From Dehalogenimonas sp. W (GTDB taxonomy: Bacteria > Chloroflexota > Dehalococcoidia > Dehalococcoidales > Dehalococcoidaceae): a stretch of DNA of 64,000 bases. Positions 1-10,155 of this stretch are shown here, piece after piece. The stretch lies in assembly GCF_037094495.1 (NCBI RefSeq), contig NZ_CP146612.1, positions 310,001-374,000 on the forward strand, given 5' to 3'. The position numbers and the translations under genes are program-made. A model generated the notes under the pieces. That model saw only the letters and a program-made list of their open reading frames with translations. It made no database searches and had not been told where the DNA came from. The first letter of the stretch is position 1. The number at the start of each line of letters is the position of its first letter.

Positions 1-676
1 CACCGATTTCGGTGAATGGCTGAAAATGACTTACCAAAACCCCCGCTGACTGAGATATGGCGTCAGCCGGCGACATGGTGCCGTCCATCCAGATGCGCAT
101 ATGCAGACGCTCGTAGCTCATTTCCTGCCCCATGTGAACCGGTTCAATTTCATAATTGACCTTTTCCACCGGGCTAAAAATGGCGTCCTGAGGAATAGTA
201 CCGATAGCGGCATTGTCAGCGGCAGCAGCTTCAACGAACCCACGGCCGATCTCAACTTCCATCTCAACATATAAATGGGAATCGGCGTTATCCAAAGTAG
301 CCAGATACAGATCCGGATTGGCTACTTCAAAATCGGATGACTTTGCAATATCACCGGCGGTGACCTGACGGGCGCCTTTAACGTCTAGGACCAGTCTCCC
401 CGGATGGCCGGACAACGGCTTCAGTCTCAACCCTTTAAGGTTAAGCAGAAAGTTCATCGTATCTTCTTTGGCTCCGGGTAACGGCGAAAATTCATGCTGT
501 ACGCCTTCAATGCGCACCTGAGTAACGGCAGCGCCGATCAGCGAGCTTAACAAGACCCTTCTCAGGGCATTGCCGATAGTAGTGCCGAAACCCTTTTCCA
601 ACGGTTCTACCGTGAAATGGGCGTAGGCCTCATCAGCTTCTTTTGTTGCAATTAGGGGCTGGGCAATTTCTGTCAC
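1..676 (-). CDS. rpoA: RNA polymerase alpha subunit, partial (C-terminus off the left edge)
   Basis: This is the alpha subunit that nucleates assembly of RNA polymerase. The 225 visible residues cover the N-terminal assembly domain, with typical alpha signatures such as EPLEKGFGTTIGNALRR near the start and a later MGQEMSYERLHM stretch. The C-terminal DNA-binding domain lies beyond the edge. I chose the GTG at 674-676 because an AAGGAGGT ribosome binding site stands just upstream; there is no ATG in a suitable place. It is the last visible gene of the ribosomal operon and follows rpsD, as in many bacteria. Confidence 0.97.
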   Translation of the reverse strand, partial: MTEIAQPLIATKEADEAYAHFTVEPLEKGFGTTIGNALRRVLLSSLIGAAVTQVRIEGVQHEFSPLPGAKEDTMNFLLNLKGLRLKPLSGHPGRLVLDVKGARQVTAGDIAKSSDFEVANPDLYLATLDNADSHLYVEMEVEIGRGFVEAAAADNAAIGTIPQDAIFSPVEKVNYEIEPVHMGQEMSYERLHMRIWMDGTMSPADAISQSAGVLVSHFQPFTEIG

Positions 677-703
677 AGCCTGACCTCCTTAAGAATGAAC
701 CAA

Positions 704-1327
704 CTAGCGTGAATAATATTCCACCGCAGCCTGGGGATCCAGTTTCTGGTCCAGGTCACCACGAGTGGGTAACGATACCACTTTACAGACAAGGGTTTTC
801 CGGTCGACCGACAGCCAATCCGGAACAACCTTGGTGCCTATAACCTCGAGCACACGCTGGTAATAGGCTGTCTTGGTGCTCGTTTCACGGAAACCGATCT
901 CGTCGGATTCGCGTACCACATAGGACGGAATATCCAGTTTACGGCCGTTAATCGTGAGATGACCGTGGCGCACCAATTGTCTGGCCTGGGCGCGGGAATC
1001 CGCCAGTCCCAACCGGTAAACGACATTGTCCAAACGTCTTTCCAGCAAGACGATAAAGTTATCACCGGTGACACCGGGTAGCCGTTCGGCTTCCGCAAAG
1101 AAACGCCGGAACTGACGTTCCAGAACACCGTAAGTGTAACGAATCTTCTGCTTTTCCCGCAGCTGGGTGCCGCGATCAGATAACCGGCGTGGGCGACCGG
1201 CCTGAGGACCGGGCGGCTTGGGCCGTTTATCAAAAGTGCATTTAGACACGCACTTGTTGCCTTTAAGCATAAGTTTTTCACCGCTGCGGCGGCATTGACG
1301 ACAAACTGCTAAATAATATCTGGCCAT
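704..1327 (-). CDS. rpsD: 30S ribosomal protein S4
   Basis: S4 is a primary 16S rRNA-binding protein that starts 30S body assembly and is a translational autoregulator in several bacteria. The 207 residues match the usual length. The N-terminus has the zinc-binding (C+) form, with Cys9, Cys12, Cys26 and Cys30. The S4 RNA-binding fold follows in the middle ([20 protein letters not shown]). It sits between rpsK and rpoA in the alpha-operon order. Confidence 0.98.
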   Translation of the reverse strand: MARYYLAVCRQCRRSGEKLMLKGNKCVSKCTFDKRPKPPGPQAGRPRRLSDRGTQLREKQKIRYTYGVLERQFRRFFAEAERLPGVTGDNFIVLLERRLDNVVYRLGLADSRAQARQLVRHGHLTINGRKLDIPSYVVRESDEIGFRETSTKTAYYQRVLEVIGTKVVPDWLSVDRKTLVCKVVSLPTRGDLDQKLDPQAAVEYYSR

Positions 1328-1333
1328 AATCCT

Positions 1334-1726
1334 CTATACCCGCCTTCTCTTGGGAGCCCGGCAACCATTGTGGGGAATGGGCGTCACGTCCCGGATACCG
1401 GTCACTACCAGGCCGGAGGCCTGAAGCTGACGAATAGCTGCTTCGCGGCCGGACCCGGGGCCCTTGACGAGCACCTCCACCTGACGCAAACCGCTCTCCA
1501 TCGCCTTTTTAACACAGTTCTGGGCTGCCATCTGAGCCGCATAAGGCGTACTCTTGCGGGAACCCTTGAACCCGGCATTACCGGCGCTGGTGGATGCCAG
1601 GGCGTTACCCTGCATATCGGTCAGCGTGATAATGGTATTGTTGAAGGTCGCCTGAATAAAGGCTTTACCTACCGGTATATTCTTCTTTTCTTTTTTCTTG
1701 ACGCCAGTGCGTTTTTTGGTCGCCAT
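1334..1726 (-). CDS. rpsK: 30S ribosomal protein S11
   Basis: S11 is a platform protein of the small subunit near the mRNA exit. The 130-residue product has the family core with [21 protein letters not shown] and the conserved C-terminal [18 protein letters not shown]. The N-terminus is a Lys-rich tail. It is preceded by rpsM and followed six bases later by rpsD. Confidence 0.98.
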   Translation of the reverse strand: MATKKRTGVKKKEKKNIPVGKAFIQATFNNTIITLTDMQGNALASTSAGNAGFKGSRKSTPYAAQMAAQNCVKKAMESGLRQVEVLVKGPGSGREAAIRQLQASGLVVTGIRDVTPIPHNGCRAPKRRRV

Positions 1727-1756
1727 TAAAGCCTCCTACTTGGTGTAACTGTCATA

Positions 1757-2146
1757 TTATTTCTTCGCCGCGCCGCGTTTCTGACCGCGTCCGGCAACTG
1801 TCTTGCGCGGGCCGCGCCGGGTACGGGCATTAGTCTTGGTGCGCTGGCCATGCGCCGGCAAACCCCTGCGGTGCCGCATACCCCGATATGAACCGATATC
1901 GGTCAGCCGCTTTACGTTCAGGGTAATTTCCTTGCGCAGATCACCTTCAACACGATATTCCTTGTCAATGACTTCGCGCAAATGATTAAGCTCTTCATCG
2001 GTCAGATCACTCACCTTGGTGGTCTGTTCAATATTCAGCCGATCAAGTATCTTGACGGCCAGGGTGGGTCCGATACCGAAAATATACGGTAAGGAATAAA
2101 CCACCTGTTTGTTACGGGGAATATCAACACCGGCAATACGTGCCAT
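1757..2146 (-). CDS. rpsM: 30S ribosomal protein S13
   Basis: S13 lies in the head of the 30S subunit and contacts the P-site tRNA and the 50S subunit. The 129 residues show the helix-hairpin-helix region ([16 protein letters not shown]) and the basic tail typical of S13 ([20 protein letters not shown]). Its ribosome binding site TTAGGAGG includes the stop codon of rpmJ, so the two genes are probably translationally linked. Confidence 0.98.
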   Translation of the reverse strand: MARIAGVDIPRNKQVVYSLPYIFGIGPTLAVKILDRLNIEQTTKVSDLTDEELNHLREVIDKEYRVEGDLRKEITLNVKRLTDIGSYRGMRHRRGLPAHGQRTKTNARTRRGPRKTVAGRGQKRGAAKK

Positions 2147-2155
2147 TTCTGCCTC

Positions 2156-2272
2156 CTAACCCTGTCTCTGCTTATGTTTGACGTTGGGGCAGATGTTTCT
2201 GACAACGCCCTTGCGCCTGATAATTCTGCATTTTTCACATCTCGGTTTGACCGAAGCTCTGACTTTCACCAT
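2156..2272 (-). CDS. rpmJ: 50S ribosomal protein L36
   Basis: L36 is the smallest large-subunit protein. Translation of this strand gives 38 residues with the full family pattern: [15 protein letters not shown] at the start, a central basic stretch and KHKQRQG at the end. Cys12, Cys15, Cys28 and His33 form the zinc site, so this is the zinc-containing (C+) form. Translation could start at the ATG (2270-2272) or at the next codon, GTG, which would give the more usual register. It lies between infA and rpsM, the standard position. Confidence 0.96.
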   Translation of the reverse strand: MVKVRASVKPRCEKCRIIRRKGVVRNICPNVKHKQRQG

Positions 2273-2288
2273 TATCTCCTTTGACTGT

Positions 2289-2510
2289 TTACGATTTGAA
2301 CCGGTAAGTAACGCGACCCCGGGTCAGGTCATAAGGCGACAGCTCCACCAGGACGCGGTCACCGGGTAATATTCTGATGTAATGAACACGCATTTTGCCC
2401 GATATGTGCGCCAGAACCTCATGGCCGTTGGCCAGTTCCACCCGAAAGGTGGTGTTGGGGAGGGCTTCCAGCACCGTACCCTCAACTTCTATGGCGTCCT
2501 TTTTAGGCAT
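2289..2510 (-). CDS. infA: translation initiation factor IF-1
   Basis: IF-1 binds the A site of the 30S subunit during initiation. The 73-residue product is a single S1-like OB fold of normal length, with the family landmarks [37 protein letters not shown] and [12 protein letters not shown]. It is placed between map and rpmJ, the classical order for Gram-positive-type and Chloroflexota spc/alpha clusters. Confidence 0.98.
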   Translation of the reverse strand: MPKKDAIEVEGTVLEALPNTTFRVELANGHEVLAHISGKMRVHYIRILPGDRVLVELSPYDLTRGRVTYRFKS

Positions 2511-2523
2511 AATATCCGGCAGG

Positions 2524-3276
2524 CTAGCCAGCCACCGTCAGCACCTCCGCTTCCCCGTCGTTAATGGCAATGGTATGTTCAAAATGGGCGGATAGCAACC
2601 CGTCACCAGTGGAAACAGTCCAGGCATCTGGTCCGACTTTTGTCCGCCAGGTACCTTGATTCAACATGGGTTCAAGGGCCAGGGTCATCCCCTTTTTCAG
2701 CAACATACCGCTGCCGGAGCGCCCATAGTTGGGCACCGACGGGTCTTCGTGCATCTCACGACCGATGCCGTGTCCGGTATATTCCCTGACTACCCCGTAA
2801 CCGCGGGATTCCGCGTACTGTTGAATAGCGGCTCCGACATCGCCCAGCCGTTGGCCGGCTTTAGCCGCCGCGATACCAGCCGCCAGAGCGGCTTCAGTAG
2901 CCGTAATAAGAGCCGCGGCCTCATCTGAAACTGCCCCAACACCCACCGTAATGGCCGCATCGCCCTGAAAACCGTCTACAACGGCGCCCAGATCCAGCGA
3001 CACGACATCGCCTTCCAGCAAAACCCTTTCACCGGGAATACCATGAACGATCTGTTCATTAACCGAAATACACAAGCTGCCGGGAAAGCCGCGATAGCCC
3101 TTGAACGAGGGCACCCCGCCCAAGGCCCGAATCATCTCTTCAGCCTTTTTATCCAATTCTATGGTTTTCATTCCCGGTTTCAGTTGATGCTTCAATTCCA
3201 TCAGCGCATTCCCGACAATCCGTCCGGCGCGGCGCATGATAATAATCTCTCGTTCAGATTTAATTATAATCCCCAT
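2524..3276 (-). CDS. map: methionine aminopeptidase, type I
   Basis: This enzyme removes the initiator Met from nascent proteins. The 250 residues form one pita-bread fold without an N-terminal zinc finger, so it is type Ia. The metal ligands are visible: the two Asp in [18 protein letters not shown], the His in [19 protein letters not shown], and the Glu in LALEPML and in FEHTIAI. The start overlaps the adk stop by one base (TAATG), which implies translational coupling. Confidence 0.97.
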   Translation of the reverse strand: MGIIIKSEREIIIMRRAGRIVGNALMELKHQLKPGMKTIELDKKAEEMIRALGGVPSFKGYRGFPGSLCISVNEQIVHGIPGERVLLEGDVVSLDLGAVVDGFQGDAAITVGVGAVSDEAAALITATEAALAAGIAAAKAGQRLGDVGAAIQQYAESRGYGVVREYTGHGIGREMHEDPSVPNYGRSGSGMLLKKGMTLALEPMLNQGTWRTKVGPDAWTVSTGDGLLSAHFEHTIAINDGEAEVLTVAG

Positions 3277-3920
3277 TAACCCTGTTTCAATGCTTCCGTG
3301 ATTCGTGCAGTGATATTTTCAATATCCCCCTGCCCGTTAATCTCGGCCAGAACTCCCCGCTGCCGGTAGTACTCAATCAGCGGTGCGGTTTCCCGGAAAT
3401 ATACCTCCAGGCGGCTTTTTACCGTCTCCGGAGTGTCATCCGGCCGTTGATACAATTCACCGCCGCACTTCCGGCAGGAGGCAGATGCTTCCCGATCAGC
3501 ACCGGAGTAAGTCGCCTGACAACTGCGGCAAACCCAGCGGTCGGACAAACGCCTTTCCAACTCGGCCTGCGGCACAGCGATATAAACCACCCGGTCAACA
3601 CGCTCACCCTGTGCTTCCAAGGCAGTGCTTAACGCTTCCGCCTGAGACAGTGTCCGGGGAAACCCGTCCAGAATAACTCCGGCAACGTTCTCCAACTCAC
3701 TGATTCTATTGAGCACCATGGCAACAGTCACGCTGTCGGGTACCAGTTGCCCATTTTCCAAGTACGTTTTTACCTGTCGCCCGAGTTCATCGTCCCGCTC
3801 AATAGCCTTGCGAAACAAATCACCGGAAGCCAGGTGAGCCAGATTGGCCCGACCGGCGACCAACGCCGCCTGCGTACCCTTGCCGGCGCCCGGGGCGCCC
3901 AGAAAAACTACATTATACAT
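3276..3920 (-). CDS. adk: adenylate kinase with zinc-type lid
   Basis: It interconverts ATP + AMP and 2 ADP in the cytoplasm. The P-loop GAPGAGKGTQ lies at residues 8-17, and the AMP-binding region with DGFPRT follows. The lid is the long form and carries two Cys pairs (CRSC and CRKC), a structural zinc site. At 214 residues it has the standard long-form length. Genes flow secY-adk-map-infA, the usual order in this cluster. Confidence 0.98.
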   Translation of the reverse strand: MYNVVFLGAPGAGKGTQAALVAGRANLAHLASGDLFRKAIERDDELGRQVKTYLENGQLVPDSVTVAMVLNRISELENVAGVILDGFPRTLSQAEALSTALEAQGERVDRVVYIAVPQAELERRLSDRWVCRSCQATYSGADREASASCRKCGGELYQRPDDTPETVKSRLEVYFRETAPLIEYYRQRGVLAEINGQGDIENITARITEALKQG

Positions 3921-3929
3921 TATTCTGCT

Positions 3930-5246
3930 CTACTTGATAAAGCCTTCATACCGGCGCATTACCAACTGGGCTTCCAGTTGCTTCATGGTATCCAATACGA
4001 CACCAACCACGATCAACATCCCGAAACTGGAAAGCTGTAAGGTCTGCACCGATGTTATCTCCCGAGCCAGAAAGGGCATGACGGCCACCGTAGCCAGAAA
4101 CAGCGCGCCCGCCCAGGTGATATTGCGGATAACACCATTCAGGTAGTTGGAAGTCATCTTGCCGGGTCGGATACCCGGAATAAAGCCGCCCTGCTTTTGC
4201 AGTGTGCCCGGCAAATCCTGCTGCTGAAACACAATCATTGTATAGAAAAAGGCGAACGCCATGGTCAGCAGGAAGAACATACCCCAGTAAAACAATCCAA
4301 TCGGCAGTTCGGCACTGGGACTGAACCAGTTGACAATAGTATTGGCAAAATTAGGGTCGGTCCCCGCCGGATTGGCAAAATAACTGGCCACCGTACCGGG
4401 AAAGATTATCAGCGCCGAAGCGAAGATCAACGGAATCATGCCGGCGGTATTAACCCGCAAAGGGATATGAGAGGCCCCGCTCTGCCGGTACATCCGGCCG
4501 CTTTTGATAACGGTCTTAGCATATTGTACCGGTACCCGGCGGTGTGCCTCGGTAAAAATAACAATTAAGATGGTGGTTGCCAGGGCGATTAAGGCGTACA
4601 CCGCCAAACCCAGGAATTGATCCTGAGCCAGGAAACCCTGGCCGATAAGCTGCGGTAGTCCGGCTACGATCCCGGCGAAGATAATGATGGAAACACCGTT
4701 ACCGATACCGTACTGGGTGATTTGTTCGCCCAGCCAGACCAGGAACAACGTTCCGGCCGTCAGTGAAACGATAATCGCCGCGGTTACCAGCGGTTCGGAA
4801 GCGGCAACAACGCCTTCCCGCTGCAGCAGCACCAGTTGTCCCCAGCCGCCCATGGCTGCCAGGGGCACGGTAATCCAATGGGTAAACATATTTATTTTAT
4901 TACGACCAGCCTCGCCTTCCTGGGAAAGTCGCTGTAAAACCGGTACCACCGGTGTCATCAGCGTCATAACGATGCTGGCTGTAATATAAGGATAAACACC
5001 TAAGGCAACCAAACTAAAATTACGCAAGGCGCCGCCGGAGAAGATATCCAGCATCCCCAGGACGGCATTTGAGCCCATCAGGTCATTCAAGGCCTGAGCG
5101 TCAACACCCGGCATCGGGACATGCGCGATAAAGCGGAAAGCTACCAGAATACCGATGGTAATCAGGATGCGCCGGCGTAAATCCGGCAGGCTAAAAGCAT
5201 CCATCATCGCCTGGAGCAGTTTAGGTCGGCTCGATTTCTCGGCCAT
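3930..5246 (-). CDS. secY: protein translocase subunit SecY
   Basis: SecY forms the membrane channel of the general secretion pathway. The 438-residue product has about ten hydrophobic membrane segments, a periplasm-facing plug region (FSGGALRNFSLVALGVYPYI) and the cytoplasmic loops that meet SecA and the ribosome (VQYAKTVIKSGRMYRQSG). Length and motifs are normal. It lies between rplO and adk. yajC is also in the window, but secD and secF are not. Confidence 0.98.
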   Translation of the reverse strand: MAEKSSRPKLLQAMMDAFSLPDLRRRILITIGILVAFRFIAHVPMPGVDAQALNDLMGSNAVLGMLDIFSGGALRNFSLVALGVYPYITASIVMTLMTPVVPVLQRLSQEGEAGRNKINMFTHWITVPLAAMGGWGQLVLLQREGVVAASEPLVTAAIIVSLTAGTLFLVWLGEQITQYGIGNGVSIIIFAGIVAGLPQLIGQGFLAQDQFLGLAVYALIALATTILIVIFTEAHRRVPVQYAKTVIKSGRMYRQSGASHIPLRVNTAGMIPLIFASALIIFPGTVASYFANPAGTDPNFANTIVNWFSPSAELPIGLFYWGMFFLLTMAFAFFYTMIVFQQQDLPGTLQKQGGFIPGIRPGKMTSNYLNGVIRNITWAGALFLATVAVMPFLAREITSVQTLQLSSFGMLIVVGVVLDTMKQLEAQLVMRRYEGFIK

Positions 5247-5247
5247 T

Positions 5248-5691
5248 TTAGATTTCCTCTACCTTGCCGCCGGCGGCTTCTATCTTAGCGCGGGCAGCAG
5301 CGGTAAAGCGATTGGCTTTTACCACCAGCGCCCGGTCAAGCTCGCCATTGGCCAGAATTTTTACCGGAGCCTTGGTATTTTTTATCAGATTACGGGCAAC
5401 CAGCACCTCCGGAGTGATTTCGGTATCAGCCTCAAACACATTAAGCGTGCCGACATTAATAATACTGAATTCCACTCGGAAAGGGTTCACAAAACCACGT
5501 TTCTGCGGTAATTTCTTAATCAGCGGGTTCTGACCGCCTTCAAAACCAGGGCGAACTTTGCCGCCGGCCCGGGCTTTCTGGCCTTTAAGACCTTTTCCGG
5601 AATAGGCGCCGTGCCCGCTGGCATCACCGCGGCCGACCCGTTTGCGGTCTTTACGCGCACCCGGGGAAGGAAACAATTCGTGTTCTTTCAT
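5248..5691 (-). CDS. rplO: 50S ribosomal protein L15
   Basis: L15 is a late-assembling large-subunit protein. The 147 residues begin with a Gly/Lys/Arg-rich extension typical of L15 ([20 protein letters not shown]) that threads into 23S rRNA. The globular C-terminal domain follows ([19 protein letters not shown]). Its start codon overlaps the stop of rpmD by one base (TAATG). Confidence 0.97.
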   Translation of the reverse strand: MKEHELFPSPGARKDRKRVGRGDASGHGAYSGKGLKGQKARAGGKVRPGFEGGQNPLIKKLPQKRGFVNPFRVEFSIINVGTLNVFEADTEITPEVLVARNLIKNTKAPVKILANGELDRALVVKANRFTAAARAKIEAAGGKVEEI

Positions 5692-5873
5692 TATTCTGCC
5701 TCCGCCACTTCAACGAGATGCCTGACTTTTTGAATCATACCGCGAATGGCCTGATTGTCTTCATGCACCACCGTCTGGTGCATCCGCTTAAAACCAAGAG
5801 ACTCAATAGTTGCCTTTTGGTCTGCTTTATATCCAATAGTGCTCTTAACCCAGGTGACTGCCAGCTTAGCCAT
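5691..5873 (-). CDS. rpmD: 50S ribosomal protein L30
   Basis: L30 is a small large-subunit protein; this copy has 60 residues and the family features [18 protein letters not shown] and [15 protein letters not shown] take the ATG at 5873, which overlaps the end of rpsE by eight bases (ATGGCTAA). An upstream TTG at 5879 would also be in frame but adds only two residues. The C-terminus ends in an acidic VEVAEAE tail. Confidence 0.95.
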   Translation of the reverse strand: MAKLAVTWVKSTIGYKADQKATIESLGFKRMHQTVVHEDNQAIRGMIQKVRHLVEVAEAE

Positions 5874-6393
5874 TAACAACCTCCCCGGTTGCCGGACCCC
5901 GCCGCCGGGCTATGGCGATCTTGGGATCTTTAATCTGTGACAGTGCTGACACGGTCGCCCGGGCGACATTGGTCTTATTAGCGCTGCCCAGCGACTTGGT
6001 CAAAACGTCTTTGACTCCGGCAGTTTCCATCACCGCCCGCACGCTGCCGCCGGCGATAATCCCGGTACCGGGCGCGGCAGGCTTGAGGAATACCTCGGCG
6101 CCGCCGAAACGCACACGGATTTCGTGATGAATAGTGGTGCCCTTCATATCAACCTTAATCAGGTTCTTTTTAGCCGTAGCGCTGGCCTTGGCTATCGCTA
6201 CCGGCACTTCTTTGGCTTTACCCAAACCGACACCGACATGACCGGCACCGTCACCGGTTACAACCAAAGCTGAAAAGGCCATTCTTTTACCGCCTTTAAC
6301 TACCTTGGTGACCCGGTTGATATAGATGAGTTTGTCATTTAAAGACAACTCTTCCGCATCAATTTTTGAAATTACTTCTCTTTTATTAGCCAC
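5866..6393 (-). CDS. rpsE: 30S ribosomal protein S5
   Basis: S5 lies at the mRNA entry channel and helps decoding fidelity. The 175 residues have the N-terminal dsRNA-binding-like domain ([37 protein letters not shown]) and the C-terminal domain with [19 protein letters not shown]. Length is normal. It overlaps rpmD at its 3' end and follows rplR. Confidence 0.98.
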   Translation of the reverse strand: MANKREVISKIDAEELSLNDKLIYINRVTKVVKGGKRMAFSALVVTGDGAGHVGVGLGKAKEVPVAIAKASATAKKNLIKVDMKGTTIHHEIRVRFGGAEVFLKPAAPGTGIIAGGSVRAVMETAGVKDVLTKSLGSANKTNVARATVSALSQIKDPKIAIARRRGPATGEVVNG

Positions 6394-6401
6394 ATAGCCT
6401 C

Positions 6402-6767
6402 CTAGAACGACAATCCGGCCGCGCGGGCCGCATCAGCCAGGGCTTTAACCCTGCCGTGGTATTTAAAGCCGCCTCGGTCAAACACGACTTCCTTTATGCC
6501 GGCTTCCTGGGCTCGCCGGGCGACTGCCTGACCGACCATTTCCGCCTGCGCGACCTTTGGGGCCGCCGCAGATTTCTCTTTCAGCTCGGTATCTAACGTG
6601 GACGCCTGTACCAGCGTTGCGCCCCGGCTGTCATCAATCACCTGAGCATAAATATGCTCCAGCGAACGGAATACGCACAGCCTCGGCCTTTCGGCACTGC
6701 CTTCAACCTTCTTGCGAAGTCTGATATGCCGCACCTTGCGGGCATAACGAGAATCTGTTTTAGTCAT
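6402..6767 (-). CDS. rplR: 50S ribosomal protein L18
   Basis: L18 binds 5S rRNA in the central protuberance. The 121-residue product has the family core [20 protein letters not shown] and the C-terminal [20 protein letters not shown]. Its start overlaps the rplF stop (TAATG). Confidence 0.97.
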   Translation of the reverse strand: MTKTDSRYARKVRHIRLRKKVEGSAERPRLCVFRSLEHIYAQVIDDSRGATLVQASTLDTELKEKSAAAPKVAQAEMVGQAVARRAQEAGIKEVVFDRGGFKYHGRVKALADAARAAGLSF

Positions 6768-7315
6768 TATTTACCCGCCTTTCCGACCGCTTTGCCGGGT
6801 TTTAGTTTAATTACCTCACCGGTATAACGGATGCCTTTGCCCTTATAGGAGTCAGGCTTGCGGACACCGCGAATCTCAGCGGCAACCTGCCCGACCTTTT
6901 CCTTGTCAATCCCGGAAACCTTCAATTTGGTAGGTGTTTCCAAAGTAAAATTGACGCCGGCAACCGCCGGAATCTGAACGGTATGAGAATAGCCAACCCG
7001 TAAAATCAGGTTTTCACCGTCTTTCTCAGCCCGGAAACCGACCCCGACAATATCCAATCCTTTGACGTATCCCTCGTTGACGCCCTGAACCATATTGGCC
7101 AGCAGCGAGCGGGTCAGTCCATGCAAGGCCCGATGATCGGGAGCATCGGACGGACGCGCAACAACCAGTTTGCCGTCATCCTGTGTAATAACCATATCCG
7201 GATTAAAGGTGCGTTTCAGCTCTCCTTTTGGTCCCGTTACGGTCACTTCATTTCCTTCAATGGTCACCTTCACCCCCTGGGGAAGGGCCACCGGTAATCT
7301 TCCAATTCGTGACAT
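6767..7315 (-). CDS. rplF: 50S ribosomal protein L6
   Basis: L6 sits near the factor-binding region of the large subunit. The 182 residues contain the two tandem L6 domains. The signature [16 protein letters not shown] near the end is part of the family pattern, preceded by PDSYKGK. It is placed between rpsH and rplR. Confidence 0.98.
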   Translation of the reverse strand: MSRIGRLPVALPQGVKVTIEGNEVTVTGPKGELKRTFNPDMVITQDDGKLVVARPSDAPDHRALHGLTRSLLANMVQGVNEGYVKGLDIVGVGFRAEKDGENLILRVGYSHTVQIPAVAGVNFTLETPTKLKVSGIDKEKVGQVAAEIRGVRKPDSYKGKGIRYTGEVIKLKPGKAVGKAGK

Positions 7316-7334
7316 CGTATATTCCTCGACTCTT

Positions 7335-7727
7335 TTACCAGACTTTCAAAAGCAGTTCACCACCGACGCCCTGCCGCCAGGCCTGGTAGCCGGTCATTAC
7401 CCCGCGGGAAGTGGACAGAACAGTAATGCCCAACCCGCCGTAAACACGGGGAATCTCCCCGCGCTGAACATAGACCCTCAATCCCGGCTTGGAGATCCGC
7501 TCCAGACCATTGACCATGGGCACGCCTTTTTCATCGTAGCGTAAGGCTACTTTGATATGGCGTTTGGGTTTATCACCAATCAGCTCAAAGCCGGAGATAA
7601 ATCCTTCCTGCTTCAACAACTTGGCAATATTTTGTTTCACCCGCGACTCCGGAACCAGAGTGCTGTCATGTCCTGCCATTGAGGCGTTGCGGATCCGGGT
7701 TAGCATATCGGCAATCGGATCAGTCAT
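7335..7727 (-). CDS. rpsH: 30S ribosomal protein S8
   Basis: S8 binds the central domain of 16S rRNA and, in E. coli, represses its own operon. The 130 residues start with [13 protein letters not shown] and end with the conserved [20 protein letters not shown] region. It follows rpsN after about 40 bases, one of the wider gaps of the operon. Confidence 0.98.
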   Translation of the reverse strand: MTDPIADMLTRIRNASMAGHDSTLVPESRVKQNIAKLLKQEGFISGFELIGDKPKRHIKVALRYDEKGVPMVNGLERISKPGLRVYVQRGEIPRVYGGLGITVLSTSRGVMTGYQAWRQGVGGELLLKVW

Positions 7728-7769
7728 CCCAATCCCCCTGAAATTAAACGATAAATTATTTTTGTCATC

Positions 7770-7955
7770 TTACCAGCTCGACTTCCTGACACCGGGAATA
7801 TTACCCTGAAGCGCCAATTCCCGGAAACATATGCGGCAAATACCGAATTGCCTCATATAAGCCCGCGGCCGTCCGCACTTCAAACAACGATTATGTTGCT
7901 GCACCGGGTACTTCGGCGCCCGGAGCGCCTTAACGATTTTAGATGTTTTTGCCAT
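7770..7955 (-). CDS. rpsN: 30S ribosomal protein S14, zinc type
   Basis: This is the short zinc-binding form of S14 (61 residues). Two Cys pairs are visible, CLKC at 24-27 and CRIC at 40-43, followed by the conserved [18 protein letters not shown]. Its presence with the C+ forms of S4 and L36 shows that this operon encodes zinc-dependent ribosomal proteins; no zinc-free paralogue is in the window. Confidence 0.97.
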   Translation of the reverse strand: MAKTSKIVKALRAPKYPVQQHNRCLKCGRPRAYMRQFGICRICFRELALQGNIPGVRKSSW

Positions 7956-7963
7956 TGTCTCCC

Positions 7964-8509
7964 CTATTCCTTCGCGAACGGCATGCCGAGACCTTCAAGA
8001 AGGGTCCGGCTTTCCGCGTCCGTTTTAGCCGAGGTCACAATACAGACCTCAAGCCCACGCAGTTTATCAACCTTGGAAAAATCAATTTCCGGAAATACGG
8101 ATTGTTCCTTGAGACCCAGGGCATAACTCCCCCGGCCGTCAAAGGCATCCTTGGGTACTCCCTGAAAATCCCGCAAACGCGGCAGCACAACACTGATCAA
8201 TTTATCCAGAAAATTGTACATATTCCGGCCGCGCAGGGTGACCTTGACCCCTACAGGCATCCCTTCGCGTAACTTAAAATTAGCGATGCTATGCTTGGAC
8301 CGTGTCACTACGGTATGCTGACCAACGATAGCCTCCAGGTCAGCCTGTACGGTTTCAACAACTTTGGGATTTGAGGAAGCTTCCTTACCGACACCAACAT
8401 TTACCACGACCTTGGTCAAATGCGGCACTTCCATGATATTGCGATAGCCATAGGCTTCCCGCAATTTGGGAACGGCTTCCTTCAAGTATTTTTCTTTGAG
8501 TCCGGCCAT
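7964..8509 (-). CDS. rplE: 50S ribosomal protein L5
   Basis: L5 carries 5S rRNA into the large subunit and contacts the P-site tRNA. I chose the ATG at 8509, giving 181 residues beginning [15 protein letters not shown] at 8518 is in frame, but the GAGGT ribosome binding site at the end of rplX is too close to it and well placed for the ATG. Core motifs are [19 protein letters not shown] and [17 protein letters not shown]. Confidence 0.96.
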   Translation of the reverse strand: MAGLKEKYLKEAVPKLREAYGYRNIMEVPHLTKVVVNVGVGKEASSNPKVVETVQADLEAIVGQHTVVTRSKHSIANFKLREGMPVGVKVTLRGRNMYNFLDKLISVVLPRLRDFQGVPKDAFDGRGSYALGLKEQSVFPEIDFSKVDKLRGLEVCIVTSAKTDAESRTLLEGLGMPFAKE

Positions 8510-8510
8510 A

Positions 8511-8819
8511 TTAGTCAATTACCTCGCCACAGGATTTACAAAAACGCACTTTCTTCCCATCGGCCAATACACGGCTGCCCAAACGGGCTGGTTTGCTGCA
8601 CTTATTGCAAAGCACCATCACGTTGGAAACATGAAGCGGGGCTTCCCGTTCAATAATACCCGCCTGCCGTGCCTGAGCACGGGGCCGCGCGTGTTTCTTA
8701 ACCATATTCACGCCTTCAACCAGCAACCGATCCTCGGCTGCCACCTGGCGTACTTTACCGCTTTTACCGCGGTCTTTGCCGGCGATAACCAGCACATTGT
8801 CATCTTTTTTAATTTTCAT
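8511..8819 (-). CDS. rplX: 50S ribosomal protein L24
   Basis: L24 is an early assembly protein at the polypeptide exit. The 102 residues begin with the KOW motif ([21 protein letters not shown]). The C-terminal part contains two Cys pairs (CNKC and CKSC), which probably form a zinc ribbon as in several other bacterial L24 proteins. Its stop lies one base from the chosen rplE start. Confidence 0.97.
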   Translation of the reverse strand: MKIKKDDNVLVIAGKDRGKSGKVRQVAAEDRLLVEGVNMVKKHARPRAQARQAGIIEREAPLHVSNVMVLCNKCSKPARLGSRVLADGKKVRFCKSCGEVID

Positions 8820-8825
8820 TATGCC

Positions 8826-9194
8826 TCACAGTACCTCGGGCGCCAGCGATACAATTTTTAAGAATTTTTTGTCCCGCAGTTCCCGGGCCACCGGGCCGAA
8901 AATACGGGTTCCGCGAGGTTCATTCTTGTCATTGATGACCACAGCGGCATTCTCATCAAATTTAATGTAGGACCCATCTTGCCGCCGCAGCGGAGCTACC
9001 TGCCGCACGATGACGGCTTTAACTACACTGCCTTCCTTAATGCCGGAATCCGGCGCAGCGCGTTTCACCGAGCACACAATAACATCTCCGATGCGACCGC
9101 GTAATTTACGGGAGCCGCCTAAAACATTGATGCACATCAGTGATTTGACGCCGGTATTATCAGCAGCCTTTAAACGAGTGTAAGCCTGAATCAT
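8826..9194 (-). CDS. rplN: 50S ribosomal protein L14
   Basis: L14 is an intersubunit-bridge protein and the docking site of ribosome silencing factor, which is also encoded in this window (rsfS). The 122-residue length is exact for the family, and the sequence has [18 protein letters not shown] and the C-terminal [12 protein letters not shown]. It directly abuts rpsQ without a gap. Confidence 0.98.
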   Translation of the reverse strand: MIQAYTRLKAADNTGVKSLMCINVLGGSRKLRGRIGDVIVCSVKRAAPDSGIKEGSVVKAVIVRQVAPLRRQDGSYIKFDENAAVVINDKNEPRGTRIFGPVARELRDKKFLKIVSLAPEVL

Positions 9195-9485
9195 TTAGGT
9201 TATCTCCTTCAATTCCGCCGACTCGGCTACTTCACCCCTGGTGAGAATCTGACCCAGGCGCCAATGTTTGGTTTTGGACAATGGACGGGTGGGAATAATC
9301 TCCACTTTATCGCCGTAGTGCGCTTCGCCCTTTTCGTCGTGAACTTTATAATTCTTGACGACCTTATAGGACTTTTTATAAATCGGGTGCTGGCGCCGGG
9401 TCTCCACAGCCACCACGATGGTCTTGTCCATTTTGTCGGAGACCACCTGGCCGATGGTCTTTTTAATCTTGCGAATCTCTTCCAT
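9195..9485 (-). CDS. rpsQ: 30S ribosomal protein S17
   Basis: S17 binds helix 11 of 16S rRNA and is an OB-fold protein. The 96 residues include [39 protein letters not shown] and [21 protein letters not shown] short acidic tail extends the C-terminus. It follows rpmC. Confidence 0.97.
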   Translation of the reverse strand: MEEIRKIKKTIGQVVSDKMDKTIVVAVETRRQHPIYKKSYKVVKNYKVHDEKGEAHYGDKVEIIPTRPLSKTKHWRLGQILTRGEVAESAELKEIT

Positions 9486-9492
9486 AAATATC

Positions 9493-9690
9493 CTACCTTA
9501 TACCCAGGGTACGTTCACGAAGCACCGTTTTGAACCTGGCAATATCCTTTTTAAGATTAGGCAATTCCCGGTTATTCTGTAACTGCTTGGTTGCCAGCTT
9601 AAACCGTACTTCCAGTAACTCACGGTACACACTATCCAATTGTTTCTTAATCTCTTCACCGGACAGCGCTCTTATTTCTTCAATTTTCAT
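9493..9690 (-). CDS. rpmC: 50S ribosomal protein L29
   Basis: L29 is a two-helix protein at the peptide exit. The 65 residues contain [20 protein letters not shown] and the terminal [15 protein letters not shown] typical of the family. The start overlaps the stop of rplP (TAATG). Confidence 0.97.
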   Translation of the reverse strand: MKIEEIRALSGEEIKKQLDSVYRELLEVRFKLATKQLQNNRELPNLKKDIARFKTVLRERTLGIR

Positions 9691-10127
9691 TAAACATTCT
9701 CCTCGGCCGCAACAGCTTCCGCTTCCTTAACCACAAACTTGGTCTGCAGCGGCAGTTTATGGGAGGCCAGGCGCATCGCCTCGCGAGCGACATCCTCACC
9801 CACACCACCCATTTCAAACATCATGCGACCCCGTTTGACGACAGCCACCCAATGGTCCGGGGACCCCTTACCGGAACCCATCCGGGTTTCAGCCGGCTTT
9901 TTGGTTACCGGATGATCCGGAAAAATCCGAATCCAGACCTTACCACCGCGTTTGATATAGCGGGTCATGGCGCGCCGGGCGGATTCTATCTGCCGGGACG
10001 TGACCCAGGCGGTAGAAGTGGCCTGCATGCCGAAATCGCCAAAATCCAGTTTGTTACCGGACTGAGCCTCGCCGTGACGGTGGCCTTTATGACTTTTACG
10101 AAATTTTACACGTTTTGGTTGCTGCAT
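9690..10127 (-). CDS. rplP: 50S ribosomal protein L16
   Basis: L16 organises the A-site region of the 23S rRNA. The 145 residues start [19 protein letters not shown] and include [37 protein letters not shown] and [11 protein letters not shown] short Glu/Ala tail follows the usual C-terminus. Confidence 0.98.
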   Translation of the reverse strand: MQQPKRVKFRKSHKGHRHGEAQSGNKLDFGDFGMQATSTAWVTSRQIESARRAMTRYIKRGGKVWIRIFPDHPVTKKPAETRMGSGKGSPDHWVAVVKRGRMMFEMGGVGEDVAREAMRLASHKLPLQTKFVVKEAEAVAAEENV

Positions 10128-10155
10128 GGTTTCCCTCTAATTAAAATGTCTGACG